Origin: Harmothoe impar
Lineage: Eukaryota; Annelida; Polychaeta; Phyllodocida; Polynoidae
NCBI GenBank assembly: GCA_947462335.1
Contig: OX381705.1
Span: 38,929,770-38,993,769, forward strand
Direction of reading: 5' to 3'
DNA length: 64,000 nucleotides
Positions 25,820-40,800 of the stretch are shown here, piece after piece (the first letter of the stretch is position 1; the number at the start of each line of letters is the position of its first letter). The position numbers and the translations under genes are program-made. The notes beneath the pieces were generated by a model, which was given only the letters and a program-made list of their open reading frames with translations, was not told the origin of the DNA and searched no databases.

Positions 25820-28747
25820 TTGCCATGTCCGGCACCATATTCAGATGTTTCAGGCCATGGGCAACCATTTGCACCAAATTCTGGCCTCCTGCGGTCAATA
25901 TCAACAAAGTTTGGTTGTTTACAGCATGATCCACTTACTTTTTGCCATGTCTGGCACCATATTCACATGTTTCAGGCCATGGGCAACCATTTGCACCAAA
26001 TTCTGGCCTCTTGCAGTCAATATCAACAAAGTTTGGTTGTTTACAGCATGATCCACTTACTTTTTGCCATGTCTGGCACCATATTCACATGTTTCAGGCC
26101 ATGGGCAACCATTTGCACCAAATTCTGGCCTCCTGCGGTCAATATCAACAAAGTTTGGTTGTTTACAGCATGATCCACTTACTTTTTGCCATGTCTGACA
26201 CCATATTCAGATGTTTCAGGCCATGGGCAACCATTTGCACCAAATTCTGGCCTCCTGCGGTCAATATCAACAAAGTTTGGTTGTTTACAGCATGATCCAC
26301 TTACTTTTTGCCATGTCTGGCACCATATTCACATGTTTCAGGCCATGGGCAACCATTTGCACCAAATTCTGGCCTCCTGCGGTCAATATCAACAAAGTTT
26401 GGTTGTTTACAGCATGATCCACTTACTTTTTGCCATGTCCGGCACCATATTCAGATGTTTCAGGCCATGGGCAACCATTTGCACCAAATTCTGGCCTCCT
26501 GCGGTCAATATCAACAAAGTTTGGTTGTTTACAGCATGATCCACTTACTTTTTGCCATGTCTGGCACCATATTCACATGTTTCAGGCCATGGGCAACCAT
26601 TTGCACCAAATTCTGGCCTCCTGCAGTCAATATCAACAAAGTTTGGTTGTTTACAGCATGATCCACTTACTTTTTGCCATGTCTGGCACCATATTCACAT
26701 GTTTCAGGCCATGGGCAACCATTTGCACCAAATTCTGGCCTCCTGCGGTCAATATCAACAAAGTTTGGTTGTTTACAGCATGATCCACTTACTTTTTGCC
26801 ATGTCTGACACCATATTCAGATGTTTCAGGCCATGGGCAACCATTTGCACCAAATTCTGGCCTCCTGCGGTCAATATCAACAAAGTTTGGTTGTTTACAG
26901 CAAGATCCACTTACTTTTTGCCATGTCCGGCACCATATACAGATGTTTCAGGCCATGGGCAACCATTTGCACCAAATTCTGGCCTCCTGCGGTCAATATC
27001 AACAAAGTTTGGTTGTTTACAGCATGATCCACTTACTTTTTGCCATGTCCGGCACCATATTCAGATGTTTCAGGCCATGGGCAACCATTTGCACCAAATT
27101 CTGGCCTCCTGCGGTCAATATCAACAAAGTTTGGTTGTTTACAGCATGATCCACTTACTTTTTGCCATGTCCGGCACCATATTCAGATGTTTCAGGCCAT
27201 GGGCAACCATTTGCACCAAATTCTGGCCTCCTGCGGTCAATATCAACAAAGTTTGGTTGTTTACAGCATGATCCACTTACTTTTTGCCATGTCTGGCACC
27301 ATATTCAGATGTTTCAGGCCATGGGCAACCATTTGCACCAAATTCTGGCCTCCTGCGGTCAATATCAACAAAGTTTGGTTGTTTACAGCATGATCCACTT
27401 ACTTTTTGCCATGTCTGGCACCATATTCACATGTTTCAGGCCATGGGCAACCATTTGCACCAAATTCTGGCCTCCTGTGGTCAACATCAACAAAGTTTGG
27501 TTGTTTACAGCATGATCCACTTACTTTTTGCCATGTCTGGCACCATATTCAGATGTTTCAGGCCATGGGCAACCATTTGCACCAAATTCTGGCCTCCTGC
27601 GGTCAATATCAACAAAGTTTGGTTGTTTACAGCATGATCCACTTACTTTTTGCCATGTCTGGCACCATATTCATATGTTTCAGGCCATGGGCAACCATTT
27701 GCACCAAATTCTGGCCTCCTGCGGTCAATATCAACAAAGTTTGGTTGTTTACAGCATGATCCACTTACTTTTTGCCATGTCTGGCACCATATTCAGATGT
27801 TTCAGGCCATGGGCAACCATTTGCACCAAATTCTGGCCTCCTGCGGTCAATATCAACAAAGTTTGGTTGTTTACAGCATGATCCACTTACTTTTTGCCAT
27901 GTCCGGCACCATATTCAGATGTTTCAGGCCATGGGCAACCATTTGCACCAAATTCTGGCCTCCTGCGGTCAATATCAACAAAGTTTGGTTGTTTACAGCA
28001 TGATCCACTTACTTTTTGCCATGTCTGGCACCATATTCACATGTTTCAGGCCATGGGCAACCATTTGCACCAAATTCTGGCCTCTTGCAGTCAATATCAA
28101 CAAAGTTTGGTTGTTTACAGCATGATCCACTTACTTTTTGCCATGTCTGGCACCATATTCACATGTTTCAGGCCATGGGCAACCATTTGCACCAAATTCT
28201 GGCCTCCTGCGGTCAATATCAACAAAGTTTGGTTGTTTACAGCATGATCCACTTACTTTTTGCCATGTCTGACACCATATTCAGATGTTTCAGGCCATGG
28301 GCAACCATTTGCACCAAATTCTGGCCTCCTGCGGTCAATATCAACAAAGTTTGGTTGTTTACAGCATGATCCACTTACTTTTTGCCATGTCTGGCACCAT
28401 ATTCACATGTTTCAGGCCATGGGCAACCATTTGCACCAAATTCTGGCCTCCTGCGGTCAATATCAACAAAGTTTGGTTGTTTACAGCATGATCCACTTAC
28501 TTTTTGCCATGTCTGGCACCATATTCAGATGTTTCAGGCCATGGGCAACCATTTGCACCAAATTCTGGCCTCCTGCGGTCAATATCAACAAAGTTTGGTT
28601 GTTTACAGCAAGATCCACTTACTTTTTGCCATGTCTGGCACCATATTCAGATGTTTCAGGCCATGGGCAACCATTTGCACCAAATTCTGGCCTCCTGCGG
28701 TCAATATCAACAAAGTTTGGTTGTTTACAGCATGATCCACTTACTTT

Positions 28748-31700
28748 TTGCCATGTCTGGCACCATATTCACATGTTTCAGGCCATGGGCAACCATTTGC
28801 ACCAAATTCTGGCCTCCTGTGGTCAATATCAACAAAGTTTGGTTGTTTACAGCATGATCCACTTACTTTTTGCCATGTCTGGCACCATATTCAGATGTTT
28901 CAGGCCATGGGCAACCATTTCCACCAAATTCTGGCCTCCTGCGGTCAATATCAACAAAGTTTGGTTGTTTACAGCATGATCCACTTACTTTTTGCCATGT
29001 CTGGCACCATATTCATATGTTTCAGGCCATGGGCAACCATTTGCACCAAATTCTGGCCTCCTGCGGTCAATATCAACAAAGTTTGGTTGTTTACAGCATG
29101 ATCCACTTACTTTTTGCCATGTCTGGCACCATATTCAGATGTTTCAGGCCATGGGCAACCATTTGCACCAAATTCTGGCCTCCTGCGGTCAATATCAACA
29201 AAGTTTGGTTGTTTACAGCATGATCCACTTACTTTTTGCCATGTCCGGCACCATATTCAGATGTTTCAGGCCATGGGCAACCATTTGCACCAAATTCTGG
29301 CCTCCTGCGGTCAATATCAACAAAGTTTGGTTGTTTACAGCATGATCCACTTACTTTTTGCCATGTCTGGCACCATATTCACATGTTTCAGGCCATGGGC
29401 AACCATTTGCACCAAATTCTGGCCTCTTGCAGTCAATATCAACAAAGTTTGGTTGTTTACAGCATGATCCACTTACTTTTTGCCATGTCTGGCACCATAT
29501 TCACATGTTTCAGGCCATGGGCAACCATTTGCACCAAATTCTGGCCTCCTGCGGTCAATATCAACAAAGTTTGGTTGTTTACAGCATGATCCACTTACTT
29601 TTTGCCATGTCTGACACCATATTCAGATGTTTCAGGCCATGGGCAACCATTTGCACCAAATTCTGGCCTCCTGCGGTCAATATCAACAAAGTTTGGTTGT
29701 TTACAGCATGATCCACTTACTTTTTGCCATGTCTGGCACCATATTCACATGTTTCAGGCCATGGGCAACCATTTGCACCAAATTCTGGCCTCCTGCGGTC
29801 AATATCAACAAAGTTTGGTTGTTTACAGCATGATCCACTTACTTTTTGCCATGTCTGGCACCATATTCAGATGTTTCAGGCCATGGGCAACCATTTGCAC
29901 CAAATTCTGGCCTCCTGCGGTCAATATCAACAAAGTTTGGTTGTTTACAGCATGATCCACTTACTTTTTGCCATGTCCGGCACCATATTCAGATGTTTCA
30001 GGCCATGGGCAACCATTTGCACCAAATTCTGGCCTCCTGCGGTCAATATCAACAAAGTTTGGTTGTTTACAGCAAGATCCACTTACTTTTTGCCATGTCT
30101 GGCACCATATTCACATGTTTCAGGCCATGGGCAACCATTTGCACCAAATTCTGGCCTCTTGCAGTCAATATCAACAAAGTTTGGTTGTTTACAGCATGAT
30201 CCACTTACTTTTTGCCATGTCTGGCACCATATTCAGATGTTTCAGGCCATGGGCAACCATTTGCACCAAATTCTGGCCTCCTGCGGTCAATATCAACAAA
30301 GTTTGGTTGTTTACAGCATGATCCACTTACTTTTTGCCATGTCTGACACCATATTCAGATGTTTCAGGCCATGGGCAACCATTTGCACCAAATTCTGGCC
30401 TCCTGCGGTCAATATCAACAAAGTTTGGTTGTTTACAGCATGATCCACTTACTTTTTGCCATGTCTGGCACCATATTCACATGTTTCAGGCCATGGGCAA
30501 CCATTTGCACCAAATTCTGGCCTCCTGCGGTCAATATCAACAAAGTTTGGTTGTTTACAGCATGATCCACTTACTTTTTGCCATGTCCGGCACCATATTC
30601 AGATGTTTCAGGCCATGGGCAACCATTTGCACCAAATTCTGGCCTCCTGCGGTCAATATCAACAAAGTTTGGTTGTTTACAGCATGATCCACTTACTTTT
30701 TGCCATGTCTGGCACCATATTCACATGTTTCAGGCCATGGGCAACCATTTGCACCAAATTCTGGCCTCCTGCGGTCAATATCAACAAAGTTTGGTTGTTT
30801 ACAGCATGATCCACTTACTTTTTGCCATGTCTGACACCATATTCAGATGTTTCAGGCCATGGGCAACCATTTCCACCAAATTCTGGCCTCCTGCGGTCAA
30901 TATCAACAAAGTTTGGTTGTTTACAGCAAGATCCACTTACTTTTTGCCATGTCCGGCACCATATACAGATGTTTCAGGCCATGGGCAACCATTTGCACCA
31001 AATTCTGGCCTCCTGCGGTCAATATCAACAAAGTTTGGTTGTTTACAGCATGATCCACTTACTTTTTGCCATGTCTGGCACCATATTCACATGTTTCAGG
31101 CCATGGGCAACCATTTGCACCAAATTCTGGCCTCCTGCAGTCAATATCAACAAAGTTTGGTTGTTTACAGCATGATCCACTTACTTTTTGCCATGTCTGG
31201 CACCATATTCACATGTTTCAGGCCATGGGCAACCATTTGCACCAAATTCTGGCCTCCTGCGGTCAATATCAACAAAGTTTGGTTGTTTACAGCATGATCC
31301 ACTTACTTTTTGCCATGTCTGACACCATATTCAGATGTTTCAGGCCATGGGCAACCATTTGCACCAAATTCTGGCCTCCTGCGGTCAATATCAACAAAGT
31401 TTGGTTGTTTACAGCATGATCCACTTACTTTTTGCCATGTCTGACACCATATTCAGATGTTTCAGGCCATGGGCAACCATTTGCACCAAATTCTGGCCTC
31501 CTGCGGTCAATATCAACAAAGTTTGGTTGTTTACAGCATGATCCACTTACTTTTTGCCATGTCTGACACCATATTCAGATGTTTCAGGCCATGGGCAACC
31601 ATTTGCACCAAATTCTGGCCTCCTGCGGTCAATATCAACAAAGTTTGGTTGTTTACAGCATGATCCACTTACTTTTTGCCATGTCTGGCACCATATTCAC

Positions 31701-34700
31701 ATGTTTCAGGCCATGGGCAACCATTTGCACCAAATTCTGGCCTCCCGCGGTCAATATCAACAAAGTTTGGTTGTTTACAGCATGATCCACTTACTTTTTG
31801 CCATGTCCGGCACCATATTCAGATGTTTCAGGCCATGGGCAACCATTTGCACCAAATTCTGGCCTCCTGCGGTCAATATCAACAAAGTTTGGTTGTTTAC
31901 AGCATGATCCACTTACTTTTTGCCATGTCTGGCACCATATTCACATGTTTCAGGCCATGGGCAACCATTTGCACCAAATTCTGGCCTCCTGCGGTCAATA
32001 TCAACAAAGTTTGGTTGTTTACAGCATGATCCACTTACTTTTTGCCATGTCTGACACCATATTCAGATGTTTCAGGCCATGGGCAACCATTTCCACCAAA
32101 TTCTGGCCTCCTGCGGTCAATATCAACAAAGTTTGGTTGTTTACAGCAAGATCCACTTACTTTTTGCCATGTCCGGCACCATATACAGATGTTTCAGGCC
32201 ATGGGCAACCATTTGCACCAAATTCTGGCCTCCTGCGGTCAATATCAACAAAGTTTGGTTGTTTACAGCATGATCCACTTACTTTTTGCCATGTCTGGCA
32301 CCATATTCACATGTTTCAGGCCATGGGCAACCATTTGCACCAAATTCTGGCCTCCTGCAGTCAATATCAACAAAGTTTGGTTGTTTACAGCATGATCCAC
32401 TTACTTTTTGCCATGTCTGGCACCATATTCACATGTTTCAGGCCATGGGCAACCATTTGCACCAAATTCTGGCCTCCTGCGGTCAATATCAACAAAGTTT
32501 GGTTGTTTACAGCATGATCCACTTACTTTTTGCCATGTCTGACACCATATTCAGATGTTTCAGGCCATGGGCAACCATTTGCACCAAATTCTGGCCTCCT
32601 GCGGTCAATATCAACAAAGTTTGGTTGTTTACAGCATGATCCACTTACTTTTTGCCATGTCTGACACCATATTCAGATGTTTCAGGCCATGGGCAACCAT
32701 TTGCACCAAATTCTGGCCTCCTGCGGTCAATATCAACAAAGTTTGGTTGTTTACAGCAAGATCCACTTACTTTTTGCCATGTCCGGCACCATATACAGAT
32801 GTTTCAGGCCATGGGCAACCATTTGCACCAAATTCTGGCCTCCTGCGGTCAATATCAACAAAGTTTGGTTGTTTACAGCATGATCCACTTACTTTTTGCC
32901 ATGTCTGGCACCATATTCACATGTTTCAGGCCATGGGCAACCATTTGCACCAAATTCTGGCCTCCTGCAGTCAATATCAACAAAGTTTGGTTGTTTACAG
33001 CATGATCCACTTACTTTTTGCCATGTCTGGCACCATATTCACATGTTTCAGGCCATGGGCAACCATTTGCACCAAATTCTGGCCTCCTGCGGTCAATATT
33101 AACAAAGTTTGGTTGTTTACAGCATGATCCACTTACTTTTTGCCATGTCTGACACTATATTCAGATGTTTCAGGCCATGGGCAACCATTTGCACCAAATT
33201 CTGGCCTCCTGCGGTCAATATCAACAAAGTTTGGTTGTTTACAGCAAGATCCACTTACTTTTTGCCATGTCCGGCACCATATACAGATGTTTCAGGCCAT
33301 GGGCAACCATTTGCACCAAATTCTGGCCTCCTGCGGTCAATATCAACAAAGTTTGGTTGTTTACAGCATGATCCACTTACTTTTTGCCATGTCCGGCACC
33401 ATATTCAGATGTTTCAGGCCATGGGCAACCATTTGCACCAAATTCTGGCCTCCTGCGGTCAATATCAACAAAGTTTGGTTGTTTACAGCATGATCCACTT
33501 ACTTTTTGCCATGTCCGGCACCATATTCAGATGTTTCAGGCCATGGGCAACCATTTGCACCAAATTCTGGCCTCCTGCGGTCAATATCAACAAAGTTTGG
33601 TTGTTTACAGCATGATCCACTTACTTTTTGCCATGTCTGGCACCATATTCAGATGTTTCAGGCCATGGGCAACCATTTGCACCAAATTCTGGCCTCCTGC
33701 GGTCAATATCAACAAAGTTTGGTTGTTTACAGCATGATCCACTTACTTTTTGCCATGTCTGGCACCATATTCACATGTTTCAGGCCATGGGCAACCATTT
33801 GCACCAAATTCTGGCCTCCTGTGGTCAATATCAACAAAGTTTGGTTGTTTACAGCATGATCCACTTACTTTTTGCCATGTCTGGCACCATATTCAGATGT
33901 TTCAGGCCATGGGCAACCATTTGCACCAAATTCTGGCCTCCTGCGGTCAATATCAACAAAGTTTGGTTGTTTACAGCATGATCCACTTACTTTTTGCCAT
34001 GTCTGGCACCATATTCATATGTTTCAGGCCATGGGCAACCATTTGCACCAAATTCTGGCCTCCTGCGGTCAATATCAACAAAGTTTGGTTGTTTACAGCA
34101 TGATCCACTTAGTTTTTGCCATGTCTGGCACCATATTCAGATGTTTCAGGCCATGGGCAACCATTTGCACCAAATTCTGGCCTCCTGCGGTCAATATCAA
34201 CAAAGTTTGGTTGTTTACAGCATGATCCACTTACTTTTTGCCATGTCCGGCACCATATTCAGATGTTTCAGGCCATGGGCAACCATTTGCACCAAATTCT
34301 GGCCTCCTGCGGTCAATATCAACAAAGTTTGGTTGTTTACAGCATGATCCACTTACTTTTTGCCATGTCTGGCACCATATTCACATGTTTCAGGCCATGG
34401 GCAACCATTTGCACCAAATTCTGGCCTCTTGCAGTCAATATCAACAAAGTTTGGTTGTTTACAGCATGATCCACTTACTTTTTGCCATGTCTGGCACCAT
34501 ATTCAGATGTTTCAGGCCATGGGCAACCATTTGCACCAAATTCTGGCCTCCTGCGGTCAATATCAACAAAGTTTGGTTGTTTACAGCATGATCCACTTAC
34601 TTTTTGCCATGTCTGACACCATATTCAGATGTTTCAGGCCATGGGCAACCATTTGCACCAAATTCTGGCCTCCTGCGGTCAATATCAACAAAGTTTGGTT

Positions 34701-37700
34701 GTTTACAGCATGATCCACTTACTTTTTGCCATGTCTGGCACCATATTCACATGTTTCAGGCCATGGGCAACCATTTGCACCAAATTCTGGCCTCCTGCGG
34801 TCAATATCAACAAAGTTTGGTTGTTTACAGCATGATCCACTTACTTTTTGCCATGTCTGGCACCATATTCATATGTTTCAGGCCATGGGCAACCATTTGC
34901 ACCAAATTCTGGCCTCCTGCGGTCAATATCAACAAAGTTTGGTTGTTTACAGCATGATCCACTTACTTTTTGCCATGTCCGGCACCATATTCAGATGTTT
35001 CAGGCCATGGGCAACCATTTGCACCAAATTCTGGCCTCCTGCGGTCAATATCAACAAAGTTTGGTTGTTTACAGCATGATCCACTTACTTTTTGCCATGT
35101 CTGGCACCATATTCACATGTTTCAGGCCATGGGCAACCATTTGCACCAAATTCTGGCCTCTTGCAGTCAATATCAACAAAGTTTGGTTGTTTACAGCATG
35201 ATCCACTTACTTTTTGCCATGTCTGGCACCATATTCAGATGTTTCAGGCCATGGGCAACCATTTGCACCAAATTCTGGCCTCCTGCGGTCAATATCAACA
35301 AAGTTTGGTTGTTTACAGCATGATCCACTTACTTTTTGCCATGTCTGACACCATATTCAGATGTTTCAGGCCATGGGCAACCATTTGCACCAAATTCTGG
35401 CCTCCTGCGGTCAATATCAACAAAGTTTGGTTGTTTACAGCATGATCCACTTACTTTTTGCCATGTCTGGCACCATATTCACATGTTTCAGGCCATGGGC
35501 AACCATTTGCACCAAATTCTGGCCTCCTGCGGTCAATATCAACAAAGTTTGGTTGTTTACAGCATGATCCACTTACTTTTTGCCATGTCCGGCACCATAT
35601 TCAGATGTTTCAGGCCATGGGCAACCATTTGCACCAAATTCTGGCCTCCTGCGGTCAATATCAACAAAGTTTGGTTGTTTACAGCATGATCCACTTACTT
35701 TTTGCCATGTCTGGCACCATATTCACATGTTTCAGGCCATGGGCAACCATTTGCACCAAATTCTGGCCTCCTGCGGTCAATATCAACAAAGTTTGGTTGT
35801 TTACAGCATGATCCACTTACTTTTTGCCATGTCTGACACCATATTCAGATGTTTCAGGCCATGGGCAACCATTTCCACCAAATTCTGGCCTCCTGCGGTC
35901 AATATCAACAAAGTTTGGTTGTTTACAGCAAGATCCACTTACTTTTTGCCATGTCCGGCACCATATACAGATGTTTCAGGCCATGGGCAACCATTTGCAC
36001 CAAATTCTGGCCTCCTGCGGTCAATATCAACAAAGTTTGGTTGTTTACAGCATGATCCACTTACTTTTTGCCATGTCTGGCACCATATTCACATGTTTCA
36101 GGCCATGGGCAACCATTTGCACCAAATTCTGGCCTCCTGCAGTCAATATCAACAAAGTTTGGTTGTTTACAGCATGATCCACTTACTTTTTGCCATGTCT
36201 GGCACCATATTCACATGTTTCAGGCCATGGGCAACCATTTGCACCAAATTCTGGCCTCCTGCGGTCAATATCAACAAAGTTTGGTTGTTTACAGCATGAT
36301 CCACTTACTTTTTGCCATGTCTGACACCATATTCAGATGTTTCAGGCCATGGGCAACCATTTGCACCAAATTCTGGCCTCCTGCGGTCAATATCAACAAA
36401 GTTTGGTTGTTTACAGCATGATCCACTTACTTTTTGCCATGTCTGACACCATATTCAGATGTTTCAGGCCATGGGCAACCATTTGCACCAAATTCTGGCC
36501 TCCTGCGGTCAATATCAACAAAGTTTGGTTGTTTACAGCATGATCCACTTACTTTTTGCCATGTCTGACACCATATTCAGATGTTTCAGGCCATGGGCAA
36601 CCATTTGCACCAAATTCTGGCCTCCTGCGGTCAATATCAACAAAGTTTGGTTGTTTACAGCATGATCCACTTACTTTTTGCCATGTCTGGCACCATATTC
36701 ACATGTTTCAGGCCATGGGCAACCATTTGCACCAAATTCTGGCCTCCTGCGGTCAATATCAACAAAGTTTGGTTGTTTACAGCATGATCCACTTACTTTT
36801 TGCCATGTCCGGCACCATATTCAGATGTTTCAGGCCATGGGCAACCATTTGCACCAAATTCTGGCCTCCTGCGGTCAATATCAACAAAGTTTGGTTGTTT
36901 ACAGCATGATCCACTTACTTTTTGCCATGTCTGGCACCATATTCACATGTTTCAGGCCATGGGCAACCATTTGCACCAAATTCTGGCCTCCTGCGGTCAA
37001 TATCAACAAAGTTTGGTTGTTTACAGCATGATCCACTTACTTTTTGCCATGTCTGACACCATATTCAGATGTTTCAGGCCATGGGCAACCATTTCCACCA
37101 AATTCTGGCCTCCTGCGGTCAATATCAACAAAGTTTGGTTGTTTACAGCAAGATCCACTTACTTTTTGCCATGTCCGGCACCATATACAGATGTTTCAGG
37201 CCATGGGCAACCATTTGCACCAAATTCTGGCCTCCTGCGGTCAATATCAACAAAGTTTGGTTGTTTACAGCATGATCCACTTACTTTTTGCCATGTCTGG
37301 CACCATATTCACATGTTTCAGGCCATGGGCAACCATTTGCACCAAATTCTGGCCTCCTGCAGTCAATATCAACAAAGTTTGGTTGTTTACAGCATGATCC
37401 ACTTACTTTTTGCCATGTCTGGCACCATATTCACATGTTTCAGGCCATGGGCAACCATTTGCACCAAATTCTGGCCTCCTGCGGTCAATATCAACAAAGT
37501 TTGGTTGTTTACAGCATGATCCACTTACTTTTTGCCATGTCTGACACCATATTCAGATGTTTCAGGCCATGGGCAACCATTTGCACCAAATTCTGGCCTC
37601 CTGCGGTCAATATCAACAAAGTTTGGTTGTTTACAGCATGATCCACTTACTTTTTGCCATGTCTGACACCATATTCAGATGTTTCAGGCCATGGGCAACC

Positions 37701-37897
37701 ATTTCACCAAATTCTGGCCTCCTGCGGTCAATATCAACAAAGTTTGGTTGTTTACAGCAAGATCCACTTACTTTTTGCCATGTCCTGGCACCATATACAG
37801 ATGTTTCAGGCCATGGGCAACCATTTGCACCAAATTCTGGCCTCCTGCGGTCAATATCAACAAAGTTTGGTTGTTTACAGCATGATCCACTTACTTT
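28748..37897. repeat. 5,002-bp (41-unit) long-range duplication with 10-unit sub-repeats
   Basis: Unit types from 28748 to ~32895 recur from 33750 to ~37897 with an offset of exactly 5,002 bp (41 x 122). Within each copy the ATTTCCACC-marked unit occurs twice, 1,220 bp apart (30822/32042 and 35824/37044), so a 10-unit repeat is nested inside. A few units differ at one marker between copies, for example at 28870/33872 and 29846/34848. Confidence 0.75.
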
Positions 37898-40800
37898 TTG
37901 CCATGTCTGGCACCATATTCACATGTTTCAGGCCATGGGCAACCATTTGCACCAAATTCTGGCCTCCTGCGGTCAATATCAACAAAGTTTGGTTGTTTAC
38001 AGCATGATCCACTTACTTTTTGCCATGTCTGACACCATATTCAGATGTTTCAGGCCATGGGCAACCATTTGCACCAAATTCTGGCCTCCTGCGGTCAATA
38101 TCAACAAAGTTTGGTTGTTTACAGCATGATCCACTTACTTTTTGCCATGTCTGGCACCATATTCAGATGTTTCAGGCCATGGGCAACCATTTGCACCAAA
38201 TTCTGGCCTCCTGCGGTCAATATCAACAAAGTTTGGTTGTTTACAGCATGATCCACTTACTTTTTGCCATGTCTGGCACCATATTCAGATGTTTCAGGCC
38301 ATGGGCAACCATTTGCACCAAATTCTGGCCTCCTGCGGTCAATATCAACAAAGTTTGGTTGTTTACAGCATGATCCACTTACTTTTTGCCATGTCTGGCA
38401 CCATATTCAGATGTTTCAGGCCATGGGCAACCATTTGCACCAAATTCTGGCCTCCTGCGGTCAATATCAACAAAGTTTGGTTGTTTACAGCATGATCCAC
38501 TTACTTTTTGCCATGTCTGGCACCATATTCACATGTTTCAGGCCATGGGCAACCATTTGCACCAAATTCTGGCCTCCTGCGGTCAATATCAACAAAGTTT
38601 GGTTGTTTACAGCATGATCCACTTACTTTTTGCCATGTCTGGCACCATATTCACATGTTTCAGGCCATGGGCAACCATTTGCACCAAATTCTGGCCTCCT
38701 GCGGTCAATATCAACAAAGTTTGGTTGTTTACAGCATGATCCACTTACTTTTTGCCATGTCTGGCACCATATTCAGATGTTTCAGGCCATGGGCAACCAT
38801 TTGCACCAAATTCTGGCCTCCTGCGGTCAATATCAACAAAGTTTGGTTGTTTACAGCATGATCCACTTACTTTTTGCCATGTCTGGCACCATATTCATAT
38901 GTTTCAGGCCATGGGCAACCATTTGCACCAAATTCTGGCCTCCTGCGGTCAATATCAACAAAGTTTGGTTGTTTACAGCATGATCCACTTACTTTTTGCC
39001 ATGTCTGGCACCATATTCACATGTTTCAGGCCATGGGCAACCATTTGCACCAAATTCTGGCCTCCTGCGGTCAATATCAACAAAGTTTGGTTGTTTACAG
39101 CATGATCCACTTACTTTTTGCCATGTCTGGCACCATATTCAGATGTTTCAGGCCATGGGCAACCATTTGCACCAAATTCTGGCCTCCTGCGGTCAATATC
39201 AACAAAGTTTGGTTGTTTACAGCATGATCCACTTACTTTTTGCCATGTCTGGCACCATATTCAGATGTTTCAGGCCATGGGCAACCATTTGCACCAAATT
39301 CTGGCCTCCTGCGGTCAATATCAACAAAGTTTGGTTGTTTACAGCATGATCCACTTACTTTTTGCCATGTCTGGCACCATATTCACATGTTTCAGGCCAT
39401 GGGCAACCATTTGCACCAAATTCTGGCCTCCTGCGGTCAATATCAACAAAGTTTGGTTGTTTACAGCATGATCCACTTACTTTTTGCCATGTCTGGCACC
39501 ATATTCACATGTTTCAGGCCATGGGCAACCATTTGCACCAAATTCTGGCCTCCTGCGGTCAATATCAACAAAGTTTGGTTGTTTACAGCATGATCCACTT
39601 ACTTTTTGCCATGTCGGGCACCATATTCAGATGTTTCAGGCTATGGGCAACCATTTGCACCAAATTCTGGCCTCCTGCGGTCAATATCAACAAAGTTTGG
39701 TTGTTTACAGCATGATCCACTTACTTTTTGCCATGTCGGGCACCATATTCATATGTTTCAGGCCATGGGCAACCATTTGCACCAAATTCTGGCCTCCTGC
39801 GGTCAATATCAACAAAGTTTGGTTGTTTACAGCATGATCCACTTACTTTTTGCCATGTCGGGCACCATATTCAGATGTTTCAGGCCATGGGCAACCATTT
39901 GCACCAAATTCTGGCCTCCTGCGGTCAATATCAACAAAGTTTGGTTGTTTACAGCATGATCCACTTACTTTTTGCCATGTCTGGCACCATATTCAGATGT
40001 TTCAGGCCATGGGCAACCATTTGCACCAAATTCTGGCCTCCTGCGGTCAATATCAACAAAGTTTGGTTGTTTACAGCATGATCCACTTACTTTTTGCCAT
40101 GTCTGGCACCATATTCAGATGTTTCAGGCCATGGGCAACCATTTGCACCAAATTCTGGCCTCCTGCGGTCAATATCAACAAAGTTTGGTTGTTTACAGCA
40201 TGATCCACTTACTTTTTGCCATGTCTGGCACCATATTCAGATGTTTCAGGCCATGGGCAACCATTTGCACCAAATTCTGGCCTCCTGCGGTCAATATCAA
40301 CAAAGTTTGGTTGTTTACAGCATGATCCACTTACTTTTTGCCATGTCTGGCACCATATTCAGATGTTTCAGGCCATGGGCAACCATTTGCACCAAATTCT
40401 GGCCTCCTGCGGTCAATATCAACAAAGTTTGGTTGTTTACAGCATGATCCACTTACTTTTGCCATGTCTGGCACCATATTCAGATGTTTCAGGCCATGGG
40501 CAACCATTTGCACCAAATTCTGGCCTCCTGCAGTCAATATCAACAAAGTTTGGTTGTTTACAGCATGATCCACTTACTTTTTGCCATGTCTGGCACCATA
40601 TTCAGATGTTTCAGGCCATGGGCAACCATTTGCACCAAATTCTGGCCTCCTGCGGTCAATATCAACAAAGTTTGGTTGTTTACAGCATGATCCACTTACT
40701 TTTTGCCATGTCGGGCACCATATTCAGATGTTTCAGGCCATGGGCAACCATTTGCACCAAATTCTGGCCTCCTGCGGTCAATATCAACAAAGTTTGGTTG

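Larger units (their letters stand above)
16426..38141. repeat. Satellite domain II: nested higher-order repeats
   Basis: From 16426 onward extra diagnostic variants appear (CTGACACC, AGCAAGATCC, ATATACAG, ATTTCCACC, GCAGTC, CTTGCAGTC, CCTGTGGTC, AATATTAAC). They recur in fixed order. Domain II ends near 38141, after a unit with a lost C (ATTTCACC) and a unit with a gained T (TGTCCTGGCACC). Units from 38142 again look like domain I. This suggests a younger amplified block inside an older simple array. Confidence 0.8.
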
